Shown here: in pieces, positions 28,066 through 36,170 of the stretch | How positions within the stretch are numbered: the first letter of the stretch is position 1 | How the letters are laid out: every line of letters begins with the position of its first letter | Assembly (NCBI RefSeq): GCF_016805985.1 | Contig: NZ_CP017661.1 | Location: 992,001-1,056,000 of the forward strand | DNA length: 64,000 nucleotides | Reading direction: 5' to 3' | From: Microbacterium sp. JZ31 | Lineage (GTDB): Bacteria > Actinomycetota > Actinomycetes > Actinomycetales > Microbacteriaceae | Notes under the pieces: generated by a model | What the model was told of the DNA's origin: nothing | The model's input: the letters and a program-made list of their open reading frames with translations, nothing else | Databases searched by the model: none | Translations under genes and position numbers: made by a program

Positions 28066-28551
28066 ATGAACCGATCCGTACGCACCGGCGCCGCGCTCAC
28101 GGGAGTGGCGGCTATCGTCGCGCTCGCCGGCTGTGGAGCCGTGACCGTCGGCGGCTCCGCCGACGAGGACGCCGCGAGCGACACGAGCGCGCCCGACACG
28201 AGCACGTCCGAGAGCGACGCCGGCACGTCGGGGTCCTCCGAGACGGACGCGGCCGGCTACACGGACGGCACCTACACCGCCGACGGCACGTATCAGACGC
28301 CCGAGACGGTCGAGTCGGTCACCGTCACGGTGACGCTGGAGGACGACGTCGTCACGGACGTCGAGGTGACGGGCGACCCGCAGGCGCGGGAGAGCGAGCA
28401 GTACCAGGGGCAGTTCATCGACGGGATCGCCGACGAGGTCGTGGGCGTCGCGCTCGACGACCTCTCGGTCGACCGCGTCGCGGGCTCGTCGCTCACGAGC
28501 GGCGGCTTCAACCAGGCAATCGAGCAGATCAAGCTCGACGCGGCGGCCTGA
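28066..28551 (+). CDS. FMN-binding domain lipoprotein
   Basis: Secreted lipoprotein of 161 residues with an FMN_bind domain (NqrC/RnfG-like). The signal peptide ends in LAGC with lipidated Cys23; an acidic Ser/Thr-rich linker to about residue 60 tethers the domain. The likely flavinylation motif is D136-RVAGSSLTS, a variant of the Dxx(S/T)GA(T/S) site recognised by ApbE; Ser142 would be the acceptor. The next gene is apbE and the third a NqrB/RnfD-FNR fusion, so this protein is probably the extracytoplasmic flavin carrier of that module. Shine-Dalgarno AGGGGA precedes the ATG. Confidence 0.88.
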   Translation: MNRSVRTGAALTGVAAIVALAGCGAVTVGGSADEDAASDTSAPDTSTSESDAGTSGSSETDAAGYTDGTYTADGTYQTPETVESVTVTVTLEDDVVTDVEVTGDPQARESEQYQGQFIDGIADEVVGVALDDLSVDRVAGSSLTSGGFNQAIEQIKLDAAA

Positions 28552-28552
28552 C

Positions 28553-29412
28553 GTGGCAGCCGAGTGGCGTTTCGACGCCATCGGCACCAGCTGGCGCGTC
28601 GACACACCGCAGCCGCTGCCCGCGCCCGTGCGTGCGCGGGTCGGGCGGGAGATCGAGTCGTTCGACGCGGCCTGGTCGCGGTTCCGGCCCGATTCGCTCG
28701 TCACCCGCCTCGCGGCGGACGGGGGAGAGGCGGACGCTCCGCTCGACGCGGTCGACATGCTCGGCGCCTATGCAGAGCTGGATCGCGCGACGGGCGGCGC
28801 GATCAACCCGCTGATCGGCGGCTCCCTCGAGCGGCTCGGGTACGACGCGTCGTACTCGCTCCGCCCGGGGACCCGGTCGCGGCGCCCGGCGACTGGCGGT
28901 CGCGGCTGTCCTGGGACGGCGGCACGCTGCGGCTCCGGGGTCCGGCGACGATCGACGTCGGAGCGCTCGGCAAGGGCCGCCTGGTGGACCTGGTCGCGGC
29001 GCTCGTCCCCGGCGAGGTCGTGGTGGACGCCAGCGGCGACCTGGCGGTGCGGGGCATGCCCCAGCGCGTGGCGCTGGAGCATCCGTACGACCCCCGGCGC
29101 GCCATCGGGGTCGTGACGGTCACGGACGGTGCCCTGTGCGCATCGGCGGCGAACCGGCGCACGTGGGGCGACGGACTGCACCACGTGCTCGACGCCCGCA
29201 CCGGGCTGCCCGTGCGCACGGTCGCGGCGACCTGGGCGCTCGCCGATTCGGCGATGATCGCCGACGCGGCGGCCACGGCGCTGTTCTTCGAGGGCGGGCC
29301 GGAGTTCGCCCACGCGCACGACGTGCACTGGGTGCGGATGCTGACCGACGGCCGCGCGGAGTGGTCGCTGGGATCTCGCATCGAACGAGGAGAAGCGGAG
29401 CTGTTCACATGA
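28553..29412 (+). pseudogene. apbE: ApbE-family FAD:protein FMN transferase, interrupted by a -1 frameshift
   Basis: Flavin transferase that would attach FMN through a phosphoester to the neighbouring lipoprotein; about 286 residues if repaired. The start region is WRFDAIGTSWRVDTP; later motifs are VGALGKGRLVD, HHVLDARTGLPV and ADAAATALFF, matching the ApbE Mg/FAD site. The frame from GTG 28553 loses homology after GYDASYSLRPG at 28870: one missing G in CCCGGGGACC would restore RPGDPVAAPGDWRS. GTG 28553 is 1 bp after the lipoprotein stop, and the final TGA overlaps the next ATG. No signal peptide or lipobox is seen. Confidence 0.85.
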
Positions 29413-30956
29413 TCGGACGCCTCACGGCGGTGTACCAGCGCGGCATGCGGCAGCTGGGCAGGCTCTCGATGTACCGCCTCGTGCTGCTCGCGCTCGCGGC
29501 GCTCGCCGTCATCGCCCTCGCGCTGTCGCTGTTCGGCCTCGTGCTGCCGACGCCGCTCGAGCTGCTCGCGACGGCCGCCGTGCTGATCGCCGTCGGCTCG
29601 GTGGTCGACGCGATCGCGCACCGCATCCTGCGTGTCGTCTGGCGTCCCGAGTCCACGCTCATCACGGCGGGCATCCTGCTGTTCGTGGTCCGCCCCGGGC
29701 TCGACGTGGCGACCGTGACGGGGGCGGCGATCGCCGCGGCCGCCGCGTCGCTGTCGAAGTACCTCATCGCCTGGCGGGGACGGCACGTCCTGAATCCGGC
29801 GGCGGCCGGAGCGACCGTCGCGACGCTCGTCGGGCTCGGCGGCTCGTCCTGGTGGGTCGGCACGCCCGCGCTGTTCGCGCCGCTGCTGGTCGTGAGCGTG
29901 CTCGTGCTCTGGCGCACGGAGAAGCTGCGCGTGGTGGCGCTGTTCTTCGCGGTCGCGGTCGTGGTCGGTGCCACCCGGACGATCGTGCAGCTCTACGCGA
30001 GCGGCGCCGCGCTGCCGCTGGAGACCCTGCTGCAGAACGTGCTCGTGCAGTCGCCGTATCTGTTCCTCGGTGCGTTCATGCTGTCCGAGCCGCTGACGAT
30101 GCCGCCCCGGCGGTGGCAGCAGTACCTCGTCGCGGTCGTGGTGGGCGTGCTCGCGGGCTGGCCGATCTCGCTCGGCATCATCACGCTCGGCCAGGAGCGC
30201 GCGCTGCTCATCGGCAACCTCATCGCCTTCGCGTTCGCGGCGCGCGGCGCCGTGCGGCTCACGCTCGAGCGGCGCACCGCACTCACCCCGACCGTGCAGG
30301 AGCTGACGTTCACGGCGAAGCGCCCTGTCCGCTTCGCTCCTGGGCAGTACCTCGAGCTCGATGTGCCGCACCGCCGTCCCGACGCGCGAGGAACCCGGCG
30401 CGAGTTCTCGATCTCGTCCGCGCCCGAGGACCTGCCGACGATCCGGATCGCCTTCCGCGAGAGCCGCACGGGCGCGGCATCGAGCTACAAGAGGGCGCTC
30501 GCGGCGGCCGAGGCCGGCGCGGTGTTCGCCGTCACGGGCGTGTGGGGCGACTTCACGCTGCCGCGTCCGGAGCGGGCGCCCGTGCTGCTCGTCGCGGCCG
30601 GGATCGGCGTGACGCCGTTCGTCTCGCAGCTGCGCCACGACCGGCTCGCGGGCGAGCGCCGGGACGTGATGCTGGCGTACGTCGCGTCGGCCGCGCATGA
30701 GCTCGCATATCGCGACGAACTCGAGGCGTCGGGTGTGCGCACCGTCGTGTACACGCCCGACGAGCCCCGGGACCTGCCCACGCACTGGACCTGGGCGGGC
30801 GGCGAGCGTCTCACCGCCGACGGGCTCCTGCGCGCGGTGCCCGACCTGGCGAAGCGCCACACCTACGTCTCGGGCCCGCCGGCCCTCATCGCGGGCCTCG
30901 CGCCTGCACTGAGCAGGGCGAAGGGCCTGACGACCGACGCGTTCGCCGGCTATTGA
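29409..30956 (+). CDS. NqrB/RnfD-like membrane domain fused to a ferredoxin-reductase domain
   Basis: Fusion of 515 residues. Residues about 20-280 form a hydrophobic NqrB/RnfD-like region of nine to ten helices, with NPAAAGATVATL and the SEPLTMPP motif that corresponds to the (T)DPVTSP segment of RnfD/NqrB. Residues about 285-515 form an FNR module: FAPGQYLELDV and RREFSISSAP bind FAD, AAGIGVTPFVSQL binds NAD(P)H, and YVSGPPALI is the C-terminal nucleotide motif. No 2Fe-2S ferredoxin domain (as in NqrF) is present. It probably passes electrons from NAD(P)H through the membrane to the FMN lipoprotein encoded two genes upstream. ATG overlaps the apbE stop. Confidence 0.86.
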   Translation: MIGRLTAVYQRGMRQLGRLSMYRLVLLALAALAVIALALSLFGLVLPTPLELLATAAVLIAVGSVVDAIAHRILRVVWRPESTLITAGILLFVVRPGLDVATVTGAAIAAAAASLSKYLIAWRGRHVLNPAAAGATVATLVGLGGSSWWVGTPALFAPLLVVSVLVLWRTEKLRVVALFFAVAVVVGATRTIVQLYASGAALPLETLLQNVLVQSPYLFLGAFMLSEPLTMPPRRWQQYLVAVVVGVLAGWPISLGIITLGQERALLIGNLIAFAFAARGAVRLTLERRTALTPTVQELTFTAKRPVRFAPGQYLELDVPHRRPDARGTRREFSISSAPEDLPTIRIAFRESRTGAASSYKRALAAAEAGAVFAVTGVWGDFTLPRPERAPVLLVAAGIGVTPFVSQLRHDRLAGERRDVMLAYVASAAHELAYRDELEASGVRTVVYTPDEPRDLPTHWTWAGGERLTADGLLRAVPDLAKRHTYVSGPPALIAGLAPALSRAKGLTTDAFAGY

Positions 30957-30961
30957 GGGAA

Positions 30962-30998
30962 CGCCGGGCGCCGGGCCGCCGAGCCCGGCGCCCCGGCG
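30962..30998 (+). terminator. Bidirectional hairpin between convergent genes
   Basis: GGGCGCCGGGC (30966-30976) pairs with GCCCGGCGCCC (30983-30993) over a 6-nt loop, and the stem is extended by CGCC/GGCG around one bulged C. It lies between the flavin cassette and the VOC gene, which converge. Confidence 0.65.
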
Positions 30999-31003
30999 GG
31001 GCG

Positions 31004-31429
31004 TCAGGCGCCCGTCCACGCCACCTCGACATCGAGCACCCACGTCACGCCGAAGCGGTCGCGCAGCATGCCGTACAGCGGCGCCCAGCCGGACGGCGCG
31101 AGGTCCGCGATGATCGTCGCGCCCTCGGCGAGCGCCGACCAGGAGCGGCGGATCTCGTCGGGATCGGCGCCGCGCACCGAGACGAACACCGGGATGACGC
31201 CGGGCTCGTACGCCGTGTGGGCGGGCACGTCGTAGGCCATGATGCGGAAGCCGTCCGCGGATGCGACCTGACCCCACATGAGCTGGTCGGCCTCTGCCGG
31301 GTCGCTGACCGCCTGGGCGTCGGCGTACGTGACGGCCGCGAGGTCGCCGCCGAAGACGGAGCGGTAGAACTCCAGGGCCTGGCGTGCGTCGCCGCGGAAG
31401 TTGAGGTGGGTGGTTGTCTGGATCGCCAT
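31004..31429 (-). CDS. VOC-superfamily (PhnB/glyoxalase-like) protein
   Basis: Single-domain protein of 141 residues of the PhnB-like VOC group. Visible segments are HLNFRGDARQALEFYRSVFGG at the start, ADGFRIMAYDVP in the middle and YGMLRDRFGVTWVLDV at the end, the usual PhnB closing motif. Substrate unknown. ATG 31429 is preceded by AGGAG. It is divergent from a WYL-domain regulator 101 bp away, a common pairing, so that regulator may control it. Confidence 0.87.
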   Translation of the reverse strand: MAIQTTTHLNFRGDARQALEFYRSVFGGDLAAVTYADAQAVSDPAEADQLMWGQVASADGFRIMAYDVPAHTAYEPGVIPVFVSVRGADPDEIRRSWSALAEGATIIADLAPSGWAPLYGMLRDRFGVTWVLDVEVAWTGA

Positions 31430-31518
31430 GATCCGCTCCTTCGATCGACACCCGCCGCTCTGACGGGACGGCCCCACTCTCGCGGGGGTGGAGGTCAGTT
31501 CCTGTCCGCCACCTGACA

Positions 31519-31524
31519 TACGCT
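31519..31524 (+). promoter_or_regulatory. -10 element of the WYL regulator gene (leaderless start)
   Basis: TACGCT followed by 6 nt (CGCGAC) and the ATG at 31531. Confidence 0.5.
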
Positions 31525-31530
31525 CGCGAC

Positions 31531-32508
31531 ATGGCGCGAACGTCCCGGCTGCTGCTTCTGCTCTCGCTCCTGCAGGCCCGGCGCGACTGGCCGGGCGGCG
31601 AGCTCGCGGCGCGCCTGGGGATCGCCCCTCGTACGCTCCGCCGCGACATCGAGCGTCTGCGCGAGATGGGCTACCGCATCGAGGCCGCCATGGGGCCGTA
31701 CGGCGGCTACCGGCTCGCCGCCGGATCCGAGCTGCCGCCGCTGCTGTTCGACGACGACCAGGCCGTCGCGATCGGCCTCGCGCTGCGCACCGCGGCGGGC
31801 TCCGGCGCGGACATCGCGGAGGCGTCCTCGCGGGCGCTGACGACGGTGCGGCAGGTCATGCCGGATCGGCTCCGTCGACGCGTCGACGGCATCGGGTTCA
31901 CCCCCGTCCCCGACTCGACCGTCGAGCCCGCCGCACCCGTGCGGCCCGAGACGCTCGCCCTCCTGACGGAGGCCGTGCGGCGGCGCCAGATCGTGCGCCT
32001 CGACGAGGATCACGCGAACGAAGAGCACGCGCGCCGCCCACCACGTCGCGTGCAGCCGCACGCTCTCGTCACGTGGCGCTCCCGCTGGTATCTGCTGGCG
32101 TGGGACGAGCGCAGCGACGATTGGCGCGTGTTCCGGGCCGACCGGATGCGGCCGCGCTCGTCGCTCGGGCCCGGGTTCACCCGCCGCCGGGTGCCGGGCG
32201 ACGATCCCGCCGCGTTCGTCTCGGCGCGCTTCCGCGGATCAGACTCGGGCGACGCATGGCCCTGCATCGGCACGGTCACGCTCGCCCTCGCCGCGCGCGA
32301 CGTGGCGCCGTTCGCCGGCGACGGCACCGTGCTCGACCTCGGCGACGGGCGGTGCCGCCTGCGGTCGGGGTCGTGGTCGTGGGCAGCGCTCGCCGCGGCC
32401 CTGGGGCGCTTCGACGCGCCGATCGCCGACGTGGAGCCCCGCGAGCTCGCGGAGGCCTTCGCCGTGCAGGCCGCGCGCTTCGCCGAGGCGGCGGCGGGCC
32501 CGTCCTGA
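31531..32508 (+). CDS. HTH/WYL-domain transcriptional regulator
   Basis: Regulator of 325 residues: an N-terminal winged helix-turn-helix (LAARLGIAPRTLRRDIERL) at residues about 27-45, a linker with YGGYRLAAGSELPPLLF, and a C-terminal WYL domain whose ligand region shows WRSRWYLLAWDE. WYL proteins usually bind nucleotides or DNA ends and act as activators or repressors. Divergent from the VOC gene, its likely target. Its TGA shares a TGATCA with the stop of the convergent histidine kinase gene, leaving no intergenic space. Confidence 0.92.
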   Translation: MARTSRLLLLLSLLQARRDWPGGELAARLGIAPRTLRRDIERLREMGYRIEAAMGPYGGYRLAAGSELPPLLFDDDQAVAIGLALRTAAGSGADIAEASSRALTTVRQVMPDRLRRRVDGIGFTPVPDSTVEPAAPVRPETLALLTEAVRRRQIVRLDEDHANEEHARRPPRRVQPHALVTWRSRWYLLAWDERSDDWRVFRADRMRPRSSLGPGFTRRRVPGDDPAAFVSARFRGSDSGDAWPCIGTVTLALAARDVAPFAGDGTVLDLGDGRCRLRSGSWSWAALAAALGRFDAPIADVEPRELAEAFAVQAARFAEAAAGPS

Positions 32509-33978
32509 TCAGGCCGGGTCTACCGGCTTGGCGGGCAGGTTCACCTCGAACGTCGTGTCCCCGGGGGAGCTGGTCACCGAGATCGTGCCGTGGTGGGCCT
32601 CGACGATCGCCTTGACGATCGCGAGGCCGAGCCCCGTGCCGCCCGTGGCGCGGGCGCGCGAACGGTCGCCCCGCGCGAATCGCGTGAAGAGCTCGGCCTG
32701 CAGCGCCGGATCGATGCCGGGACCGTCGTCGTGCACGCGCAGCACGCCGCGCGTGCCGCTGCCGGACCCCTCGTGGCGCACGGACACGGTCACGGTGGTG
32801 CCCGCCGGCGTGTGCGTACGCGCGTTCGCGAGCAGGTTCACGATGACCTGGTTGAGTCGGGCCGCGTCGCCCGCGACGATCACGGGCTCCTCGGCCACGT
32901 CGAGCCGCCAGGTGTGATCCGGGCCGGTGACGCGCTGATCCGCGACCGACTCGAGCGCCACCTGCGTGAGGTCGACGGCGCCGTACACGAGCTCCTGACC
33001 CTCGTCCAGGCGGGCGAGCAGCAGCAGATCCTCGACGAGCCCCGTCATCCGGATCGACTGCGCCTGGATGCGCTCGAGCGACTGTCCCGTCGTCTCGCTC
33101 AGCGACGGATCCCGCAGGGAGAGCTCGGAGTATCCGCGGATCGAGGCGAGCGGCGTCCGCAGCTCGTGGCTGGCGTCGGCCACGAACGTGCGCATGCGCT
33201 CCTCGTTGCGCTGGCGGGCGTGCAGCGAGGCGTCGACGTGGTCGAGCAGCGTGTTGAGCGCCGCGCCGACCTGTCCGATCTCGTTGCCGGGGTCGGACTG
33301 GTCGGCGGGCACGCGCTCCTCGATGGAGACGACACCCTGATCCAGCGGCTGCCGCGCCACGCGCTGCGCCGTCTCGGCGACGGCCCGCAGCGGCTTCAGG
33401 CCCCGACGGATCACGAGCGTGATCGCGGCGCCCAGCACGAACAGCCCCGCGGCGGTCGTGAACGTGATGGTCGTCAGCAGCTGGCCGACCGTCGACCGTA
33501 CCTCCGTGTTCGACATCCCCATGGCCGAGAAGCCGCCGGGGATCTGGTTGACCTGCACGCGGAAGTCGCCGAGGCCGTCCACCGAGAGCGTCAGGGTCTG
33601 CTCGCCGCTGCGGTCGATCTTGAGGCTCTCGAGCTGCCCGTCCGACAGTCGCTGCACCTCGAAGTGCCCGTCCAGGTAGGCGCCGCTCTGCGCGCCGCCC
33701 GTCGTCTCGAGGATCAGGATGGTGCCGGGAGCCACCGGATTCTGCGACAGCACGGCGGCCGCGTCTCCGCTCGCGCCGGTCTCCATCACCCAGCGCTCGG
33801 ACTCGAACACCATGCTGCGCACGGCCTGCGACAGGCGCTCCTCGAGCACGTTCGTCAGCACGACGCTCGTGACGGCCCCCACCACGACGAAGATGAGGGA
33901 CACGAAGCCGAACACGGTGAGCATCAGCCGCGCCTGGAACGACAGCTGGCGCTTCGCCGCGCCGGTCCCGGCGATCAC
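32509..33978 (-). CDS. Sensor histidine kinase
   Basis: Membrane sensor of 489 residues. A first helix at about residues 17-40 and a second near 170-192 flank an extracytoplasmic domain of about 130 residues, followed by a HAMP linker. The phosphoacceptor His is in ADASHELRTPLASIRGY near residue 275; the ATPase domain has the N box NQVIVNLLANARTH, G1 HDDGPGID and G2 GGTGLGLAI. It overlaps its response regulator by 4 bp, so the two are co-translated. Resembles the TcrY/MprB group, but the signal is unknown. Confidence 0.94.
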   Translation of the reverse strand: MIAGTGAAKRQLSFQARLMLTVFGFVSLIFVVVGAVTSVVLTNVLEERLSQAVRSMVFESERWVMETGASGDAAAVLSQNPVAPGTILILETTGGAQSGAYLDGHFEVQRLSDGQLESLKIDRSGEQTLTLSVDGLGDFRVQVNQIPGGFSAMGMSNTEVRSTVGQLLTTITFTTAAGLFVLGAAITLVIRRGLKPLRAVAETAQRVARQPLDQGVVSIEERVPADQSDPGNEIGQVGAALNTLLDHVDASLHARQRNEERMRTFVADASHELRTPLASIRGYSELSLRDPSLSETTGQSLERIQAQSIRMTGLVEDLLLLARLDEGQELVYGAVDLTQVALESVADQRVTGPDHTWRLDVAEEPVIVAGDAARLNQVIVNLLANARTHTPAGTTVTVSVRHEGSGSGTRGVLRVHDDGPGIDPALQAELFTRFARGDRSRARATGGTGLGLAIVKAIVEAHHGTISVTSSPGDTTFEVNLPAKPVDPA

Positions 33979-34706
33979 TGAGGTGCCTTGATCATGTACC
34001 CCACGCCGCGCACCGTGTGGATGAGGGGCTCCCGGCCCGCGTCGATCTTCTTGCGCAGGTACGAGATGTACAGCTCCACCACGCTCGAGCGGCCGCCGAA
34101 GTCGTAGCTCCAGACGCGGTCGAGGATCTGCGCCTTCGACACGACCTTGCGCTCGTTGCGCATCAGGAAGCGCAGCAGCTCGAACTCCGTGGCGGTCAGC
34201 TCGATCTCGGCGCCGCCGCGCTCGACCTCGTGGCTGTCCTCGTTCAGGCTGAGGTCGCCCACCCGCAGGATGGGCTCGTCCTCGGCCGCGTGCGCCGTCC
34301 CCGAGCGGCGCATGAGCGCCCGCAGACGCGCGACGACCTCCTCGAGGCTGAACGGCTTCGTGACGTAGTCGTCGCCGCCCGCCGTGAGGCCGGCGACGCG
34401 GTCGGACACGGCGTCCTTCGCGGTGAGGAACAGGACGGGCACGTCGTCGCCGGCCTGCCGCAGCCGCTGCAGCACGGACATGCCGTCGAGGTCGGGCATC
34501 ATGATGTCGAGCACGAGCGAGTCGGGCTTGAACTCCTTCGCCGTCGCGAGCGCCTCGAAGCCGCTCGCCGCGGTGCGCACCTCCCAGCCCTCCATCTTCA
34601 GCGCCATGGACAGCAGATCCGTCAGCATCTGCTCGTCGTCGACGACGAGCACGCGCACGGGGTTGCCGTCTGCGCGCGTGAGGGCGGGGGCGTGGGGGGT
34701 TGTCAT
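33975..34706 (-). CDS. OmpR-family response regulator
   Basis: Two-domain regulator of 243 residues. The receiver has DDEQ at residues 23-26, the phosphoacceptor Asp67 in VLDIMMPD, and Lys in TKPF near 116; the winged helix contains ELTATEFELLRFLMRN and the recognition region SSVVELYISYLRKKID. The N-terminus has an extra 16 residues. The ATG overlaps an inverted repeat TGTCA-TGG-TGACA and is 7 nt after a CAGAAT -10. Its promoter carries the CATAGG box also found before the flavin cassette and the ABC exporter, suggesting autoregulation. Confidence 0.94.
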   Translation of the reverse strand: MTTPHAPALTRADGNPVRVLVVDDEQMLTDLLSMALKMEGWEVRTAASGFEALATAKEFKPDSLVLDIMMPDLDGMSVLQRLRQAGDDVPVLFLTAKDAVSDRVAGLTAGGDDYVTKPFSLEEVVARLRALMRRSGTAHAAEDEPILRVGDLSLNEDSHEVERGGAEIELTATEFELLRFLMRNERKVVSKAQILDRVWSYDFGGRSSVVELYISYLRKKIDAGREPLIHTVRGVGYMIKAPQ

Positions 34707-34713
34707 GGTGACA

Positions 34714-34719
34714 ATTCTG
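34714..34719 (-). promoter_or_regulatory. -10 element of the response-regulator gene
   Basis: Minus-strand CAGAAT, 7 nt before the ATG; the CATAGG box begins 8 bp further upstream and therefore replaces or overlaps the -35 region. Confidence 0.45.
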
Positions 34720-34727
34720 CGGCCGAA

Positions 34728-34745
34728 CCTATGAGGTTTCTATGG
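34728..34745 (-). promoter_or_regulatory. CATAGG direct-repeat box B, upstream of the response regulator
   Basis: Minus strand reads CCATAGAAACCTCATAGG: half-sites CATAGA and CATAGG with 11-bp periodicity and an AACCT spacer, closely matching boxes A and C. Confidence 0.6.
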
Positions 34746-34830
34746 CGGGGGCTATGCGCGGGATGTGAACTGCGCGCGTCGATCGGACCGCTTTCGACGG
34801 CTGGTCTGTTGCGATGTCGGCAGCGGCGGG

Positions 34831-34836
34831 TACGTT
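34831..34836 (+). promoter_or_regulatory. -10 element of the FAD oxidoreductase gene (leaderless start)
   Basis: TACGTT followed by 6 nt (GCGCGC) and the ATG at 34843. Confidence 0.45.
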
Positions 34837-34842
34837 GCGCGC

Positions 34843-36165
34843 ATGGCTGACGACGATTTCACTGCCGCACTCGGCACTGTGATCCGCCCCGGCGATCCCG
34901 ACTGGGACGTCGCGCGCCGATTCCACTCGGGAATCGGCGAGCCCGCGCTCATCGCGCGGGCCTCCTCGACCGATGACGTCCGAGCCGCCGTGGGCTTCGC
35001 CGCGGCGGAGGGCCTCCCCGTGATGGTGCGCGGCGGTGGACACAGCGCGTGGGGCACGGTCCCCGGTGGACTCACGCTCGATCTGTCGGCGCTCGCCGAC
35101 GTCTCCGTCGACGGCACGCGCGTGCGCGTCGGCGGCGGCGCGCAGTGGGGCGCCGTGGCGCGCACGCTGGCCGCACACGGCCTCGGCATCAGCTCGGGCG
35201 ACACGGCCTCCGTCGGCGTAGGCGGGCTCACGCTCGGCGGCGGCATCGGGCTGATGGTGCGCGCGTGGGGGCTGGCCTGCGATCAGCTCGTGGGCGTCCA
35301 GCTCGTCACCGCCGACGCCCGGATCGTCGAGGCGACGGACGAGACGGAGCCCGAGCTGATGTGGGCGCTGCGCGGCGGCGGCGGCAACTTCGGCGTCGTG
35401 ACGCGCTTCGATTTCGAGGCGCACCCGCTCGAGGGCGTCGTGGCCGTCGAGCTCGGCGTCGAGGGCGACCCGCGCGCCGTGATCCGCGCGATGCGCGACG
35501 TCATGGCCCGCGCGCCGCGCGAACTGACCCTGACGTACATGGACGTGCCGCCGATGGACCCGAGCGCACCCGCCGGCGCCTCGATCTCGGGCGTGTGGGC
35601 GGGCGCGGACGAGGCGCGCGCCCGGGAGGCGCTCGCGTCGCTGCTCGCGGCGCCGGGCGTCGTCGAGCGGTCGCTCGGCGCTCGCCCGTACCCGGAGGTG
35701 CTGCTGGAGGCGCCCGAGTTCGACCCCGAGAGCCCCATGCCCGGGTTCGTGGGCGGCAACACCCTGCTGCGCGAGCTGGATGACGACGCGGTCGAGCACC
35801 TCGCGTCGTTCCGCGAGGCGAACCCCGCGTCGATCCTCTTCCTGCGCTCACTCGGCGGCGCGTTCGCGGACGTCGCGCAGGACGCGTCGGCCTTTCCCGG
35901 CCGGGACGCCACGTGGTTCGCGATGGCGGCGGCGTTCGATATGCCCGGCGTGCTGAGCGAGGAGGCCCGCAGACGCGCGCTGTCGGAGTGGAACGCGATC
36001 GAGGCGCTGGGGTCGGGGGTGTACGGCAACTTCACGACGTCGACGGACCCGGGCTGGGCGACGCGGATGTACCCCGCGGTGACCATGGCGCGGCTCGGCG
36101 CCGTCAAACGCCGCTGGGATCCGGCCAACGTCTTCTCGCGGAACCACAACGTGCTCCCCGCGTGA
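34843..36165 (+). CDS. FAD-linked oxidoreductase (berberine-bridge-like)
   Basis: FAD_binding_4/BBE-type oxidase of 440 residues, cytoplasmic with no export signal. The FAD attachment His is in RGGGHSAWG near residue 63. The second covalent Cys of bicovalent enzymes is not present: the equivalent loop reads SSGDTASVGVGGLTLGGG. The C-terminal BBE element is VFSRNHNVLP. Substrate unknown; family members oxidise sugars, alkaloids or other alcohols. It starts divergently from the two-component genes 136 bp away, and the ABC exporter follows 99 bp after its stop. Confidence 0.87.
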   Translation: MADDDFTAALGTVIRPGDPDWDVARRFHSGIGEPALIARASSTDDVRAAVGFAAAEGLPVMVRGGGHSAWGTVPGGLTLDLSALADVSVDGTRVRVGGGAQWGAVARTLAAHGLGISSGDTASVGVGGLTLGGGIGLMVRAWGLACDQLVGVQLVTADARIVEATDETEPELMWALRGGGGNFGVVTRFDFEAHPLEGVVAVELGVEGDPRAVIRAMRDVMARAPRELTLTYMDVPPMDPSAPAGASISGVWAGADEARAREALASLLAAPGVVERSLGARPYPEVLLEAPEFDPESPMPGFVGGNTLLRELDDDAVEHLASFREANPASILFLRSLGGAFADVAQDASAFPGRDATWFAMAAAFDMPGVLSEEARRRALSEWNAIEALGSGVYGNFTTSTDPGWATRMYPAVTMARLGAVKRRWDPANVFSRNHNVLPA

Positions 36166-36170
36166 GCGCG

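Noticed and set aside
34764..34777. TGTGAACTGCGCGC as a third LacI-type operator
   Set aside because: Only the first half matches; the second half is not complementary, so there is no palindrome.
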